From contig PYSS01000070.1 in NCBI GenBank assembly GCA_003049465.1, forward strand, positions 65,745-129,744: 64,000 bases of DNA. The letters are read 5' to 3'. Below are positions 13,401 to 23,960 of this stretch, in pieces. A program made the translations under genes and the position numbers. Origin of the DNA: Magnaporthiopsis rhizophila (lineage: Eukaryota > Ascomycota > Sordariomycetes > Magnaporthales > Magnaporthaceae). Every line of letters begins with the position of its first letter. Position 1 is the stretch's first letter. The notes under the pieces are model-generated. The model searched no databases. It saw only the letters and a program-made list of their open reading frames with translations, and was not told the origin of the DNA.

Positions 13401-15018
13401 ACACGGGTCACATGAGGCAATCGAGCAGCTGCTCTTGTCGGATGCCCAGCTGTCTGGACTCATTGAAGACAGTTTTATTGACGATACCTCCGCCCAGCCC
13501 CCTAATGGCCGCCAGAATCTTCAGCTTAAATGGAGCCGGGAAGCGTCTATGGCTTCTTACCTCTGCGAATATGGCTATGCTCCTTTCGTCAAACTCCTTG
13601 CGTCGGCGGCCGCTAAAGCCATGCGACTTAAGGTACTCGACCCTGAGGCTGTAGAATGGAGCCTACTGGGTAGAGATGCATTGAGACTATTGGGCAAGGA
13701 GGGACCGATGCTGAAAGCCATGATCTCGGGGGGTGCATGTCAGATGCCATGGTATGCCGAGAGCTTTCGCGGATCCATAGCGCACTCATTCGTCAACGGT
13801 AACCTCTCTTGCCTGAAGGATGGAATCGGCAATGGCCCCGACCCTTCGATTCTGGCGAACGGCTGCATCCAGACTTGGATCAGCACACGGATGTGGGAGT
13901 CCGGATTCGAGAGCCTTGCTCAAGACCCCTGCCGGTTAAAGCAGAACCTCCGACTGCTAGTTGATGCAGGCTACGATGTTAATGCTTCGACACCGGCAGG
14001 GTCGAGCCTCTTGGACGAGCTAGTCTGGTGGCAAGCTGATGCCTCCATCACATCCTTCCTCCTCGAGCGAGGGGCCGAGCTTCACATTTGGGCAGCCGCC
14101 GGCCTCGGTGACAGGGACGCGGTCATTAGGCTTCTTGACTGTGGGTTCAACATTAACGCCACCGACAATTCTGGGCGTCCAGCACTATGGTATGCGGCTC
14201 GCAACAACCACAAGGGCCTGGTCGAGATGCTTCTTGCTGAACGAAGGGCAGATCCAAACCTAATCTGCCGGAATGGACAATCGCTTTCTCACCATATGGC
14301 CACTTTCAAAGGGACGATGGCTTTCCCGATTCTCAAAGTCTTGATCGAGCATGGCGCCGACATCAATGCTAAGGATTACTCCGGGAAGACCCCATTGCAC
14401 GTCCATGAGAACCTGGACATCGTCGCGCTCCTATGCAGTCATGGCGCCGACGTCAACGCTAAGAATCGAGCAGGCAAAACTCCTTTGCACGTCCACGAGA
14501 ACTTGGACGTCGTCGCATTCCTATGCAATCATGGCGCTGATCTCAACGCTAAGGATCGAAAAGGCTACACCCCCTTGCATAGACACGGGAAATTGGACGT
14601 CGTCACGCTCCTATGCAATCATGGCGCCGACGTCAATGCCAAGGGTGTCCACGGCTATACTCCTTTACACTCCAACTATAACCCTGACATCCTCGCATTC
14701 CTATGCAATCACGGCGCCGACGTTAACGCGAAGGATGATTTTGGTCGCACCCCCTTGTTTTATGCTTCATCTGAAGCGGCTGTGGAAGTGCTGTGCAACA
14801 ATGGTGCCGACTTCGACGCTCGAGGCGGTGATTTTTACTACACACCACTCTTGTATATGATATCTCAACAAAAGGATGCTATTGGTCCTCTCCTTAAGCG
14901 AGGAGCGAGGAAAGATGCCAGAAGCAGCACGGGTGCCACGGCGTGGGACCTAATCTCACGTTGTCGGAGTCCCGGTCTGAGGGGGAGACTGCTTGAGCTT
15001 TTGGGGCCAGAGCCATGA
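10410..15018 (+). CDS. NLR-like protein: alpha/beta-hydrolase + NACHT + ankyrin repeats
   Basis: The model is join(10410..10501, 10575..11271, 11344..15018), 1,487 residues. The first intron uses donor GTATGC, which restores SVDIVFVHGF; the second uses GTAAGT. Residues 31-260 are a SERAC1/DUF676-like hydrolase: oxyanion HGF near 36, nucleophile Ser151 in AHSLGG, and FGTPHSG near 186-192. This resembles the SesB-type N-domain of fungal NLRs. A NACHT ATPase follows, with Walker A GKAGTGKST (394-402) and Walker B FIDALDECDE (about 501-510), then a long helical region with a charged linker near 800. Ankyrin repeats run from about 1160 to 1480; six units are spaced exactly 90 bp (14351 to 14801). 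Such proteins are known as candidates for non-self recognition and heterokaryon incompatibility. The ligand here is unknown. The start is chosen for its GCCATGG context and open frame. Confidence 0.9.
14351..14890 (+). repeat. Tandem 90-bp coding repeat (ankyrin units)
   Basis: Unit starts recur at 14351, 14441, 14531, 14621, 14711 and 14801, each opening with ATGGCGCCGA or a close variant. Each unit encodes 30 residues of the form GADxNAKxxxGxTPLHxxxxxDxxxxLCNH. The first four are the most alike, and the last one diverges. Standard ankyrin units are 33 residues; these lack about three residues where AAxxGH normally stands. The exact period and high identity point to recent duplication or gene conversion. 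Confidence 0.93.
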
Positions 15019-15431
15019 TTTACCGGACTCGATTTAATCTAGAAGATACGCAATCTGAGGGGTTTGTGGTGCATCCCATTTGAACGTTTAGGGCCTCGGT
15101 TTAGTGTGTGATGTGCTCAAGCTCCGACTCGTGAAATCAAATTGCACTGGCCAAATCAATTACGTGCGCAGTGCCTGGATCCCCACCAAGGACGCAGCAT
15201 GCAACACAAAGCCTCAAGTAGCACGAGGAGAGGGGACGAGGTCGACAAGCCGCCGCTTCCATCAGCAGGCGAGTCCTCGAGGGAATTCGGTATGCGCCGG
15301 CAATCCGCAAGACGACGCGAACGTCTGGCAACCGACGCCTCGAAACAGCGACGCGCTGCGTTGCGGCTCCCTCCGACCTGCCACCCCGAACCAGCGCCCC
15401 CGCCGCCCGACCCTTCCACCACCCCGCCGCC
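15019..15431. promoter_or_regulatory. Intergenic region upstream of COG4
   Basis: Holds the 3' UTR of the NLR-like gene and the 5' region of COG4. The last 60 bases are C/A-rich (CCCGCC, CCACC), a common fungal 5' UTR texture. No separate gene is visible. Confidence 0.45.
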
Positions 15432-17995
15432 ATGAAGAACACAGCGGCCGTCGCCACCGCCGCAAGGAGAACCGCCGTGCCGGGACCTGGGGCAGCGGTC
15501 GAGCTCGTCGCGCCCCTCGGCGACGCCTCGACCACGACCCATGTGCGCAAGGCGCTCGAGTCGCTGCACGCCCGCGAGCAGGCCCTGACCAGCCGGCTCG
15601 ACGGCCTCGTCACGTCGCACGCCGACCTCGGCCGCGACCTGCTGCGCCTCGACAACCTCCGGGCGACGCTGGGGGCGCAGGTCATCGCGTCGCGCACCAT
15701 CTCCAACACCATGCTGGCCGGGGCCGCCGACACGGCCGCGCGGCTGTCGGGCCGCGTGCGCGAGCTCGACCTGGAGAAGGCCCGGGTGCAGGCGACGCTC
15801 CGGGTGGTGGAGCAGGTGGCCGAGCTCAAGGCCTGCGTCGCCGGCGTGGTCGGCAGCATGGGCGCGCCACAGGACTGGGAGGCTGCGGCCGGCTACCTAT
15901 CGCGGGCCGCCGCGGTGCCAGCCGAGATCCTGCACTGCGGCTTCGCGCGCGCTGTGGTTCCCACCGTCGAGACGCCCGACAGCCCTGCGGCCACGCTCGA
16001 GGCGGCGCGCGAGAGCCTATGCAACCTGTTCCTGCGCGAGTTCGACCGGGCCGCGTCCGACGCCGACGGCGCAAAGGTCACGCGCTTCTTCAAGCTGTTC
16101 CCGCTCATCGGCCGCGGCGACGTCGGCCTCGACGTCTACGGCCGCTACGTCTGCCAGGGCGTCGCCGGCACCGCCCGCCAGACCCTCCGCGACGGTGCCG
16201 GCGCGTCCGGCGGCACCGACGGCTTCTTCTACGCCCAGGCCCTCACCCAGCTGTTTGAGCACATCGCCCGCATCGTCGACGGCCACGGCGCCCTGGTCGA
16301 GCGCCATTACGGTGACGGCAAGATGGTGCGCGTCATCGAGCGCCTGCAGCTCGAGGTCGACGTCCAGGCCGGCATCGTGCTGGACTCGTGGAGCGACGAG
16401 CGCGCCGTCGACCGGAAGCTGACCGACGTCAAGAGCTACCCTTTTTCCTTCCTCGTCCAGAGCTTCCTGCCCCAGCAGCAGAAGAGCGGCTTCGGTGGCA
16501 CCCCCCGCGTCAACTCACCCGCCGCCGGCGCCGGCATGAATAACAACCCGCGCGCCAGCGAGGATGAGGGCGTCAACATGAGGGAGGTAGATGGTCTGCT
16601 GGCAGAAATCGCCGACATGCTGGGCAAGTGGTCACTGTATACCCGGTTCCTCGCCGCAAAGTGCAAGGTGAGCAAAAGCGTTTGAGCGACTTGTCATGCC
16701 GCTCTCCTGGGAGCGTGGCCCTGACACATCGTCCTTTTTTTCCAATCTAGGAACCTACAATCCCCGACGACGCCCCTCTGGTCATCCCGCCAGTCATCAA
16801 GACGTCAAACCTGCACCGCAAGGTCAACGCAAAACTCACAGTCCCCTACAACCTCATGTCGACCTTCTACTTCCGTCGGTCGGTCGAAAAGGCCTTCCAG
16901 CTCGACGAGCCGCCCAGCGGGCTCACGCTCAGCATGAGCAAGCCCATGGACGGCAACCCGCCCTACATCATCTCCGCCGTCGACGACGTCATGTACATCG
17001 TCAACACGGTCCTCCAGCGGACCATGTCCACCTCGCAGATCGAGGTGGCCAGCTCCGTCATCCCGACGGTCGGCCGGGTGCTCGGCTCCGACTTCATCGG
17101 CATGATCCAGCGCCGCATGCGGGACGACACCTTCCCGACGCCAGCCATTAAGGGCGGCCTCCCGCCCGAGGACAAGATCGTCGGCTTTGTGGTGCTGACC
17201 AACAGCCTCGACATGGCCAAGGAGTACCTCTCCCGCATCATCACCAGCCGCGTCGGCCCATCGGACGAGGAGCTGGCAAAGCAGCAACAACCGCATAATG
17301 GCGGACCCGTCCGACCGCCGCCCGGCACGCCCCGGGACCTGTTCCCCCTGGGCCGCGACGCCGCGGCCGTGACGCGGGAGCTGCGCGTGCTCGAGGCCAA
17401 CTTCCTCGCCAAGGCCAACGACCTGCTGCGCGAGGGCATCGAGGCGCTCAACGTGCACGTGGTCAAGCCGCGGCTGCGGCCGATGCTGGCCGAGACGTTC
17501 CGCAACGCCGACTACGCCCTCACCGAGGCCGACGTGGCCGAGCTGGCAGCGCACAACGACGAGGACGAGTCGGACGTGCTCGAGCGCCTCGAGCATGCCG
17601 GCCGCGTCTTCGAGCACCGCTGGGACGCGCTCGTGCAGCCGCTCGCCCGCCTCATGACCCCGCGCACCTACTCGGCCCTGCTCGACGCCGCCGCCTCCCA
17701 CCTGGCCGCCGTGCTCGAGCGCCGCGTCTGGGCCGCCGCCGGCCGCGTCAACGGCTTCGGCGCCGTCCGCATGGAGCGCGACTTCTCCGCCATCGTCAGC
17801 GCCGTCGCCCGCGGCAACTACGCCCTGCGCGACAGGTTCGCCCGCGTCAGCCAGATCCTCATGGTCGCGAACATGGAGGACGACGAGTGGGACGAGCTCG
17901 TGGCCGACGAGGATGGGGACGGGGACGACGGCGGCATGAAGTGGGTGCTCTCCGAGGAGGACAGGAGGCGGGCGAGGAATATTGTGAGCTCGTGA
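15432..17995 (+). CDS. cog4: Conserved oligomeric Golgi complex subunit 4 (COG4)
   Basis: The model is join(15432..16667, 16751..17995), 826 residues, with one 83-bp intron (GTGAGC to CTAG) in phase 0. COG4 belongs to lobe A of the COG tether, which retrieves Golgi enzymes by intra-Golgi vesicle traffic and binds SNAREs and Sly1. Residues about 35-150 are a helical, coiled-coil-prone N-terminus (KALESLHAREQALTSRLDGL). The conserved COG4 domain covers the middle, with signatures such as KVTRFFKLFPLIG and GVNMREVDGLLAEI before the intron and KLTVPYNLMSTFYFRRSVEKAF after it. The C-terminal half is helical and ends in an acidic patch. Length is near that of the human protein. The start has an ideal GCCGCCATG context. 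The gene is very GC-rich, so long antisense open frames are shadows. Confidence 0.93.
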
Positions 17996-18523
17996 TGGTT
18001 GGTATGTTTTTTGTGTTTTAATGCCTGGCAGAAAGTAGGTACGTGCGGGTCTGAGAAATGGGAGGTGTTGGTCGTCGCGACCATCATAGAGATTACTTCA
18101 TACTTTTCTAGACGAGGCCAGTGTTTGGAGGCATTTTGGAGGCTACGGGCAGCGGAGTGATGACAAAAGAGGAAAGAAAGAAAAAAAAAAAGGAAGCGGT
18201 TTGAGATATAAAGGCTTCATGTTAGACCGTTCTACAACCCAAAAGTAGCACTAGATCACGATACTTGACGAACGGGACATTGGACATTGAAATCCCGAGC
18301 ATTACTGCACGTGCGTCTCTTTGCTATCTGCCGACACACCTAACCAAGTCCTTGCTTGGCGTCAGGAGATATAAACACGCCCTACAACCCCTAGCCCTCA
18401 ATACCCTGGCAGTCCTCGAACACAAGGATGAGCCCAACCATGGAAGCGACTTTGGCCGAAACCCGGGGAAGACCTGGCCAGGCGGTTTACGTATGCATTT
18501 CAACATGACACGAGCTGTATATC

Positions 18524-18554
<31 letters not shown>

Positions 18555-18750
18555 CCGTAACTGCCTGCCGACGTACCCCGCACAGCAGCCGCGCGGGCTG
18601 TGCAAGCACCCGACCAGGGTCACCAGACACTCTTCTTCGCCTCATTCCTTCTTCTTATTCATCTTCTCTTCGGCTTCACACCTAAAAAAAAAAAAAAAAA
18701 CCACCTGCCTGGGCTTCAATCCGACATTGTTCCTTTTGTCCACACACACA
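17996..18750. other. Intergenic stretch with T27 and A17 homopolymers
   Basis: Lies between COG4 and the PSI-like gene. It contains an A-rich tract near 18178-18192, a T27 run at 18528-18554 and an A17 run at 18684-18700 about 50 bp before the next start codon. A TATAAA-like element is near 18206. No gene is seen. Confidence 0.5.
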
Positions 18751-19330
18751 ATGCGACCACCGCGAGAGTCGTTCAACATCTCGGACTGGGAGGACGACAA
18801 GCAGTTTCTCAGGTGCTGGCGTCACCAGGACTGTCAACCCTGTCTGGTGGAGGATGGCTGCAGTTGGTGTCCATTTGTAAGTGTCTACCTAGGTCCCTAA
18901 CGCTGACACGCACGTCCCAACAAAAAGTCCGTCCATCGTGTGACGGCCAGCTAACACCAGTTGCTTCCAGTCGTGGACATGCACCCCAAACGCCTACTCG
19001 ATCCCGCTCCTCGCGCCGGCCTACAACGAGAACATCTGCCCGCATTGGGCCGAGCGCTGGGAAATCCGGACGCGGCCGCTGGGCTGCCAGGTGTCCACCA
19101 TCACGGCCCTGACCGGGGCCGTCAGCATCGCGTCGACCTTGACCATCGTCGCGCTCGTCTTCTTCGTCGTCTGGCTGATCCGCAGGATGCGTGAGCTGCA
19201 CCGCTGGCGGCGCGAGTGGGCGCGCGAGAGGGCGCTCCGCCGGGAGTTACGGGCGGCCAGGCTGGGCCGGCGCGTCGTGTTCACGGCCGAGAGGTTGCCC
19301 AGAGAGGAGGACCCTCTACTCGGCATATGA
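18751..19330 (+). CDS. Single-pass membrane protein with PSI-like cysteine module
   Basis: The model is join(18751..18876, 18971..19330), 161 residues; the 94-bp intron (GTAAGT to CCAG) lies inside the cysteine module and splicing gives CSWCPFSWTC. The N-terminal 80 residues carry a plexin/semaphorin/integrin (PSI)-like cysteine pattern: C-x4-C-x2-C-x5-C-x2-C-x4-C, then two later Cys (NICPHW and LGCQV). One transmembrane helix follows at about 88-110, then a basic, Arg-rich cytosolic tail ending LPREEDPLLGI. There is no N-terminal signal peptide, so the single helix must act as the signal anchor if the cysteine module is lumenal. I recall similar unassigned proteins in Pezizomycotina; no function is established. 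It converges with the molybdopterin gene, leaving about 100 bp for both 3' UTRs. Confidence 0.78.
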
Positions 19331-19430
19331 TGCCGTGCTCTTGTGTATCCCCCCCACCACCCATATATAGGTAACCAGCATAGAAACGGCAGAAATCAAG
19401 CGAGAAAAGGGAGCCGATTGATTCCTCTTC

Positions 19431-19727
19431 TCATCCAGAGCTGACAGGAGGTATGATTGCGACCTCGTCCCCCTCCGAGATGATGAGCTGCCCAGCCTCG
19501 GCGCTGCCGTCAGCGGGCATGTCTACGTAGTCGAGGTTGACCGTGACGAGGCACGAGTCCAGCACCTTGGCCTTGATCCCGCCATAGCGCTCCTCCAACG
19601 TGGAGAAAAGCTTGCCTAGCGGCAGCGGCGCCGGCAGCGATTCGAACTCCTTGGAGGTGTACGAGCTGGCGCTGGCAAAGTAAAGCACATTGAAGTGGCC
19701 AGGCGGCGCACGTGGGACCGTCGTCAT
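19431..19727 (-). CDS. MOCS2A: Molybdopterin synthase small subunit (MoaD/MOCS2A, CnxG type)
   Basis: A single exon on the minus strand, 98 residues. It is a ubiquitin-fold sulfur carrier: its C-terminal glycine is thiocarboxylated and donates sulfur to convert precursor Z into molybdopterin, the cofactor of nitrate reductase and other Mo enzymes. The family signs are the N-terminal FNVLYFASAS strand, a LDYVD segment in mid-protein and the closing EGDEVAIIPPVSSG. Most bacterial and animal members end in Gly-Gly; this one ends Ser-Gly, keeping the essential last Gly. Length fits the family. The larger subunit (MoaE/MOCS2B) is not in the window. Confidence 0.9.
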   Translation of the reverse strand: MTTVPRAPPGHFNVLYFASASSYTSKEFESLPAPLPLGKLFSTLEERYGGIKAKVLDSCLVTVNLDYVDMPADGSAEAGQLIISEGDEVAIIPPVSSG

Positions 19728-20534
19728 GGTCGCGACTGACAGTGCGCAGATCCTGAAGAAAGGTCTGTTGGCGTATCGAGTTAGCAGCCGATCAAGGACG
19801 CCGCGATACCCATATCAAAAAGAAAAGTTGAGGAGAGGTTGTCAGAGATCTCGGTGAAAAATTGTTACATCAATGTACTTCAGGTAATACATGCTGTTTT
19901 TTTTCTTCATCATTCAACCTGTGTGAAGTAAAAGCAATAGAATAGAGACCGCACATACCTTTGCAGCTGCTAAATCGCGCGATTTTCTCCTCAGGTGCGA
20001 AGAGAGAAATTTGTGAGGGTGAGGTTGAAGAAAAACTCTGAGAGAGAAAAAAATTGCGCCTTAAATTTGGCGCCGGATGATGTCCACAGTGAATGGGGGG
20101 CACGTGACTCGATCCACGGCCGCACCAAGACGAACCCGCAGACTGGCGGCTCGGCCCCAACATGGCAAGGAGCATTGCGAGAATCTGGCAGGAGGAGAGA
20201 TTAGCAGTGTGATACCCTCCATAGACCAAGAGACCAGATTCCGCGGATTCTGTGACATCTCGGCGCGAGCATCAAAGCCCTGCCGAGACCGGTGCGGGTG
20301 AAGACGCTGAAAAAGGGTTGATTAATTCAGTTGTCAACCCTAGATCTGGAAACCAGAATGCCCAAGCCTTGACGCCCCTCTCTCTAACACGAAAGATTAG
20401 AAAGCAGCAAATGCCTTCGCCGTTTTCCATGAATCCAGTTCCCTGCTGCCTAGGGAAGCTTCGCGGGCGTGCGTGCCATGTTTCTTTTCGTTGTCGCCGA
20501 CTCCCAATCACCACCGACCGTTCCACCACCCTTC
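19728..20534. other. Intergenic stretch between MOCS2A and eS28 genes
   Basis: Both flanking genes are on the minus strand, so this holds the MOCS2A promoter and the eS28 3' UTR. The part next to MOCS2A is A/T-rich with CT tracts. A CACGTG E-box core is at about 20101. I see no gene. Confidence 0.45.
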
Positions 20535-20979
20535 TTATCTCAGCCTGCGGGCCTCACGCTCAGATTCGAGGAGCACCAGAATGTCGTCGACACGGACTGT
20601 GTAGGGAAGCGTTGTTAGCTAGGTGCCTGGGGCTTCGGACGGCGATGTTGTTCGGTTCGATCCTCGAAGGGCGGACCGGCGTGGGCGGTGAGACTTGGTT
20701 CGGCTGCTGTGTTGTGTTCTAGGAGCGGTGGGAGGGTGCTGTTATTTACCTGGGCCCTTGACGTTGCGGATAATGCTCCGGGTCTGGTCGTCCATGAACT
20801 CGACGCGGACCTGGGTCACACCACCACGAGAACCTAGAAACGCAATCAGCAAATCACTCCTCCTTCTCGGGTACCCGTCAATCTCTCCCCATGTCCCTGG
20901 AAGAGTCGTGGATCGTACCGGTGCGGCCGAGAACCCGGGTGACCTTGACGAGCTTGACTGGCTGCTTGGTGGAATCCAT
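20535..20979 (-). CDS. rps28: 40S ribosomal protein eS28 (RPS28)
   Basis: The model is complement(join(20535..20596, 20750..20833, 20919..20979)), 68 residues. All three exons are short (62, 84 and 61 nt), but the spliced protein is a full-length eS28. It begins MDSTKQPVKLVKV, continues with VLGRTGSRGGVTQVRVEFMD across the first junction and ends LLESEREARRLR, exactly the family length. eS28 sits at the mRNA exit region of the small subunit. Introns are 85 bp (GTACGA to CTAG) and 153 bp (GTAAAT to ACAG). I checked the larger intron for a C/D-box snoRNA and saw no convincing C or D box. The gene is divergent from dynamitin. Confidence 0.96.
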
Positions 20980-21585
20980 ATTGGCGAACTGCGGCGGGCC
21001 TCGATGTCAGTATTCGGTCAGCGACAGTGGGCAGAACGCTGGAGAAAAGTGGGAGAGCCCTACATCAACTTTTGAGTGCGCGAGGTGTGTGTTGATGATT
21101 TCTAAAGACGTCGACGCCGGGCAAAAGAAGTGGAAGACACAAACAACAGAGGCTATGCCAAATGACAGGCTTTTTTTCTCCCACTCTTTTTCTTTTTCGA
21201 ACTTCGATTTGTGTGGGAGCAGGGAGGGGAGGATCCGGCGGGGCCGCTGATTGGCTGCTCAGACTCTAGCCGCAAGCCCACCTACCCGGCCCAAGCCACA
21301 TGCGCGTGCGGGACCATTCTGCGGGGCCAGCTGCTGTGTACCGCTTCCAGCAGACAGGGGTCGGGAGCTCTGGCCAGTAAATCGCGGGAGACACCAGCCT
21401 GGTGCTGGGCCAAGCTGGCGACTTCCAACAACAAACAAGTCCAGATAGACAACCCGTTTGCCTTCCCTGCCTTCTTTACTAGTGCATGCCGGATCATCAA
21501 TCGCCGCTCCACACCTTTGGTTGCTCCATCGTTCCGTCGGCCACTGGTCCCGCTGCGCGAAGCGGTATCGTTTCCCGCCTACGCA
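20980..21585. promoter_or_regulatory. Divergent promoter region, eS28 / dynamitin
   Basis: About 600 bp between the two start codons. The eS28-proximal half may include a 5' UTR intron, common in fungal ribosomal protein genes. A pyrimidine-rich tract (CTTTTTTTCTCCCACTC) is at about 21169-21186. No gene is visible. Confidence 0.45.
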
Positions 21586-22978
21586 ATGGCTCTGAACCGC
21601 AAATACTCAGCGCTGCCCGACCTCGACACGGCTCCTGACATCTATGAAACCCCTGATTTAACGGATGACAACTCGACGGTGCCGGTGAGGCCCACTACCT
21701 CAGCCATGTTGCCCTCTGCCGGCCAAAAACTAACCCTCTCGTCAGACAGGCACCGTCAAATCCCAGTCGGACGAGGAAGACGACTATGGCCGCGAGCCGT
21801 CAGAGGGGGTACTCAGATCCCGGCTTAAGGTTTCTGAGGCCCGTTCTAGATTCACCCCCGCAAACGTCGATGCGCGAGACGTCGACTTCTCCGACCGGGT
21901 TAGCGGCAAGAGGAAATCGTACAAGGTCTCGACGCGTCGCCATCGTACTCTGGAAGACGGCACGCTGGAGCTGGGGGACCTGAGCGACGACGACGATAAT
22001 GGCGCCGACAGCCTCGCGCGCAAGATCGCCCGCCTTAAGCGCGAGGTCGAGGAGGCCAGGGCCGAGTGCGCCAAGCAGCAAGGCACATCATCCCAAGAGG
22101 CCGATATCGACTCTCTGAGCCGCGCGCTTGAGAGTATTTCGGGTCTCACGAGCAGGCAGGAGCCTGTATTCAAGTCCGCACCTGTGCCAGAGCTAGAGCC
22201 CCAACCTGCCGCAGATGGCTCGAGCGCGGAGCTCCCGCCTGCCACCGGCGGGGCGACCTACACTGTCACGTACGCGCCCACATACCAGCAGAGCCATGCC
22301 CTGGCCAAGGCCGCCGACTTTGATAAACGGCTCCTCTTTCTAGAGAAGTCCCTGGGGATTGGCTCGTCCGTGGCGCCGGAGCTAGACGCGGGAGGCCTGC
22401 CGCGGGCGGTGCTGCCGATGCTGGAGATGCTGGACAAGCAAGTCGGCGCGCTGGCATCGGCCACGCCGGTATCGCTCGACACACTCACGCGGAGGGTGCG
22501 CGCGCTCAACCAGGAGGCCGAGTCTGTGGATAGGAGCCGCCAAACCCTCCGGGCCTCGCGCGAGATGGTTCTCGTCCCCATGACGGAGACGGGAGGGACT
22601 GCGTTGTCGGCGGCCGAGGCCGAGGCGGCGCAGCGAGCGCGCGCCGTCGCGAGCGACCTGAGAGAATACGAGGCCAAGATCAACGCCCTGTACGGGACGC
22701 TCCCGACCATCGAGAACCTCGCACCGCTGCTGCCCCCGCTGCTGGACAGGCTGCGATCCCTGCGAGCCATCCACGCGGACGCGGCGGCTGCCGGTGACAC
22801 TCTGGATCGCATCGAGCGGAGCCAAACCGAGACGGCCGCCGAGATCAAGCAATGGCGTGAGGGGCTGGAGAAGGTCGAGGCAGCCATGCGCGAGGGGGAG
22901 ACGTCGATGGAGGGCAACGCAAAGGTCATGGAGGGATGGGTTAAGGAGCTGGAGCAGAGGATTGCGAAGCTGTCATGA
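21586..22978 (+). CDS. Dynactin subunit 2 (dynamitin, p50)
   Basis: The model is join(21586..21684, 21746..22978), 443 residues, with a 61-bp intron from GTGAGG to GTCAG. Dynamitin builds the shoulder of dynactin, linking the Arp1 filament to p150 so that dynein can move nuclei and vesicles. The N-terminus (MALNRKYSALPDLDTAPDIYETPDL) is the family signature. It is followed by an acidic linker (SDEEDD), a basic patch (GKRKSYKVSTRRHR), and then long coiled coils from about 145 to the end, including QQSHALAKAADFDKRLLFLE near 240. A second acceptor four bases downstream (ACAG) would shift the frame, so the upstream AG must be used. Length matches other fungal members. Confidence 0.9.
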
Positions 22979-23960
22979 GGGATGCGTAGACTGTTTGTTT
23001 TGCTCGATACCCCTGTTTTCTTGTTTCTGGCGCTCCTCGCACGTTTTCCGCCCCTTGCCATCGGCTCTGAAATCTTTCGGCAGATTTGTTGGACAATGCA
23101 ATCATCCGGGTCACAGCGCTGAATGTCGGGTCTTCCAAGACAGCAGAACGAAGAACACCGCAGCGTCGTACACCATAGCATCTATAAACGAACTCCATCT
23201 GGCCTAGGCTACCATCCCACTTCACTGCCAGGATATCTAACCTTACTTTGCTCGATGTTTTGCGAATGGACCCCTGATCCTTTAGGCACTAATCCACTTT
23301 AACCCCCCGCCAATAAAACGCGTCAGTTTGAGACACGGTCAGACGAATTCGCTGGGTGTTTGGGGCCCAGCTACAGACACCAACTTAAGCTCTCCCCGGC
23401 ATGCAATCTCGTTATTTATCTCAAGCTACCTATCCCCAACTTTTCCAACTGTCACTCACATATTTTTCCACGCCCATTTAGACGGGCTTTCTTATTCCAT
23501 CCCAGCCCTTGTCATTGTGGGCCCACCGCGTTATTTCCAGAGTCTCCCTCCCAGTCGCTCACGCCTCTCTCGTTAGCGCTGGGGTTGGCGAACGCATTGA
23601 AGCTTCCTCAACCGCGCCTTCCCGTTGAAGACCGTTGCGCACCTGGACATCGCGCGGACACCCAACCCAGCGCATATATTCGCCGGCACACGCACCTGCC
23701 CAAGGCTGGTCTCAATTTTCCAATTTCCAGGCTCCCTGCGCGCCCGCCAAATGCCAAATCATATCAGCGCATAGCGCCCTCGGTCTTTGGGCGACGAGGT
23801 TGCCGGCCCGGCGCTCACGCACTACCGACTCATGCGACTGGGTGGTTTCGAGGATACGCACTCCGGCTCCCTCCCACCACATAGCACATCCGCACTTCTC
23901 ATCGTTCTGTTCCCCAATGCCGGAGCTGCGTATCACCGACAACGTTAACCCCTCCTTAGT
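22979..23960. other. Intergenic stretch between dynamitin and RTC4-like genes
   Basis: Holds the dynamitin 3' UTR and the 5' region of the RTC4-like gene. CT-rich tracts are frequent. The bases just before the next start (CCTTAG then TATG) resemble a splice acceptor, so a 5' UTR intron is possible. No separate gene is seen. Confidence 0.4.

Noticed and set aside
15019..15431. Search for a small effector gene partnered with the NLR-like gene
   Set aside because: Neither flank (9694-10409, 15019-15431) holds an open frame with a HET, prion-motif or lipase signature.
15104..16258. 384-codon plus-strand frame overlapping the COG4 start
   Set aside because: The translation is an Arg/Pro-rich out-of-frame reading of COG4 exon 1, with no domain.
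20597..20749. Possible snoRNA in the 153-bp intron of the eS28 gene
   Set aside because: No convincing C (RTGATGA) or D (CTGA) box near the intron ends on the sense strand; a GGTTCGATCC-like string there is isolated.
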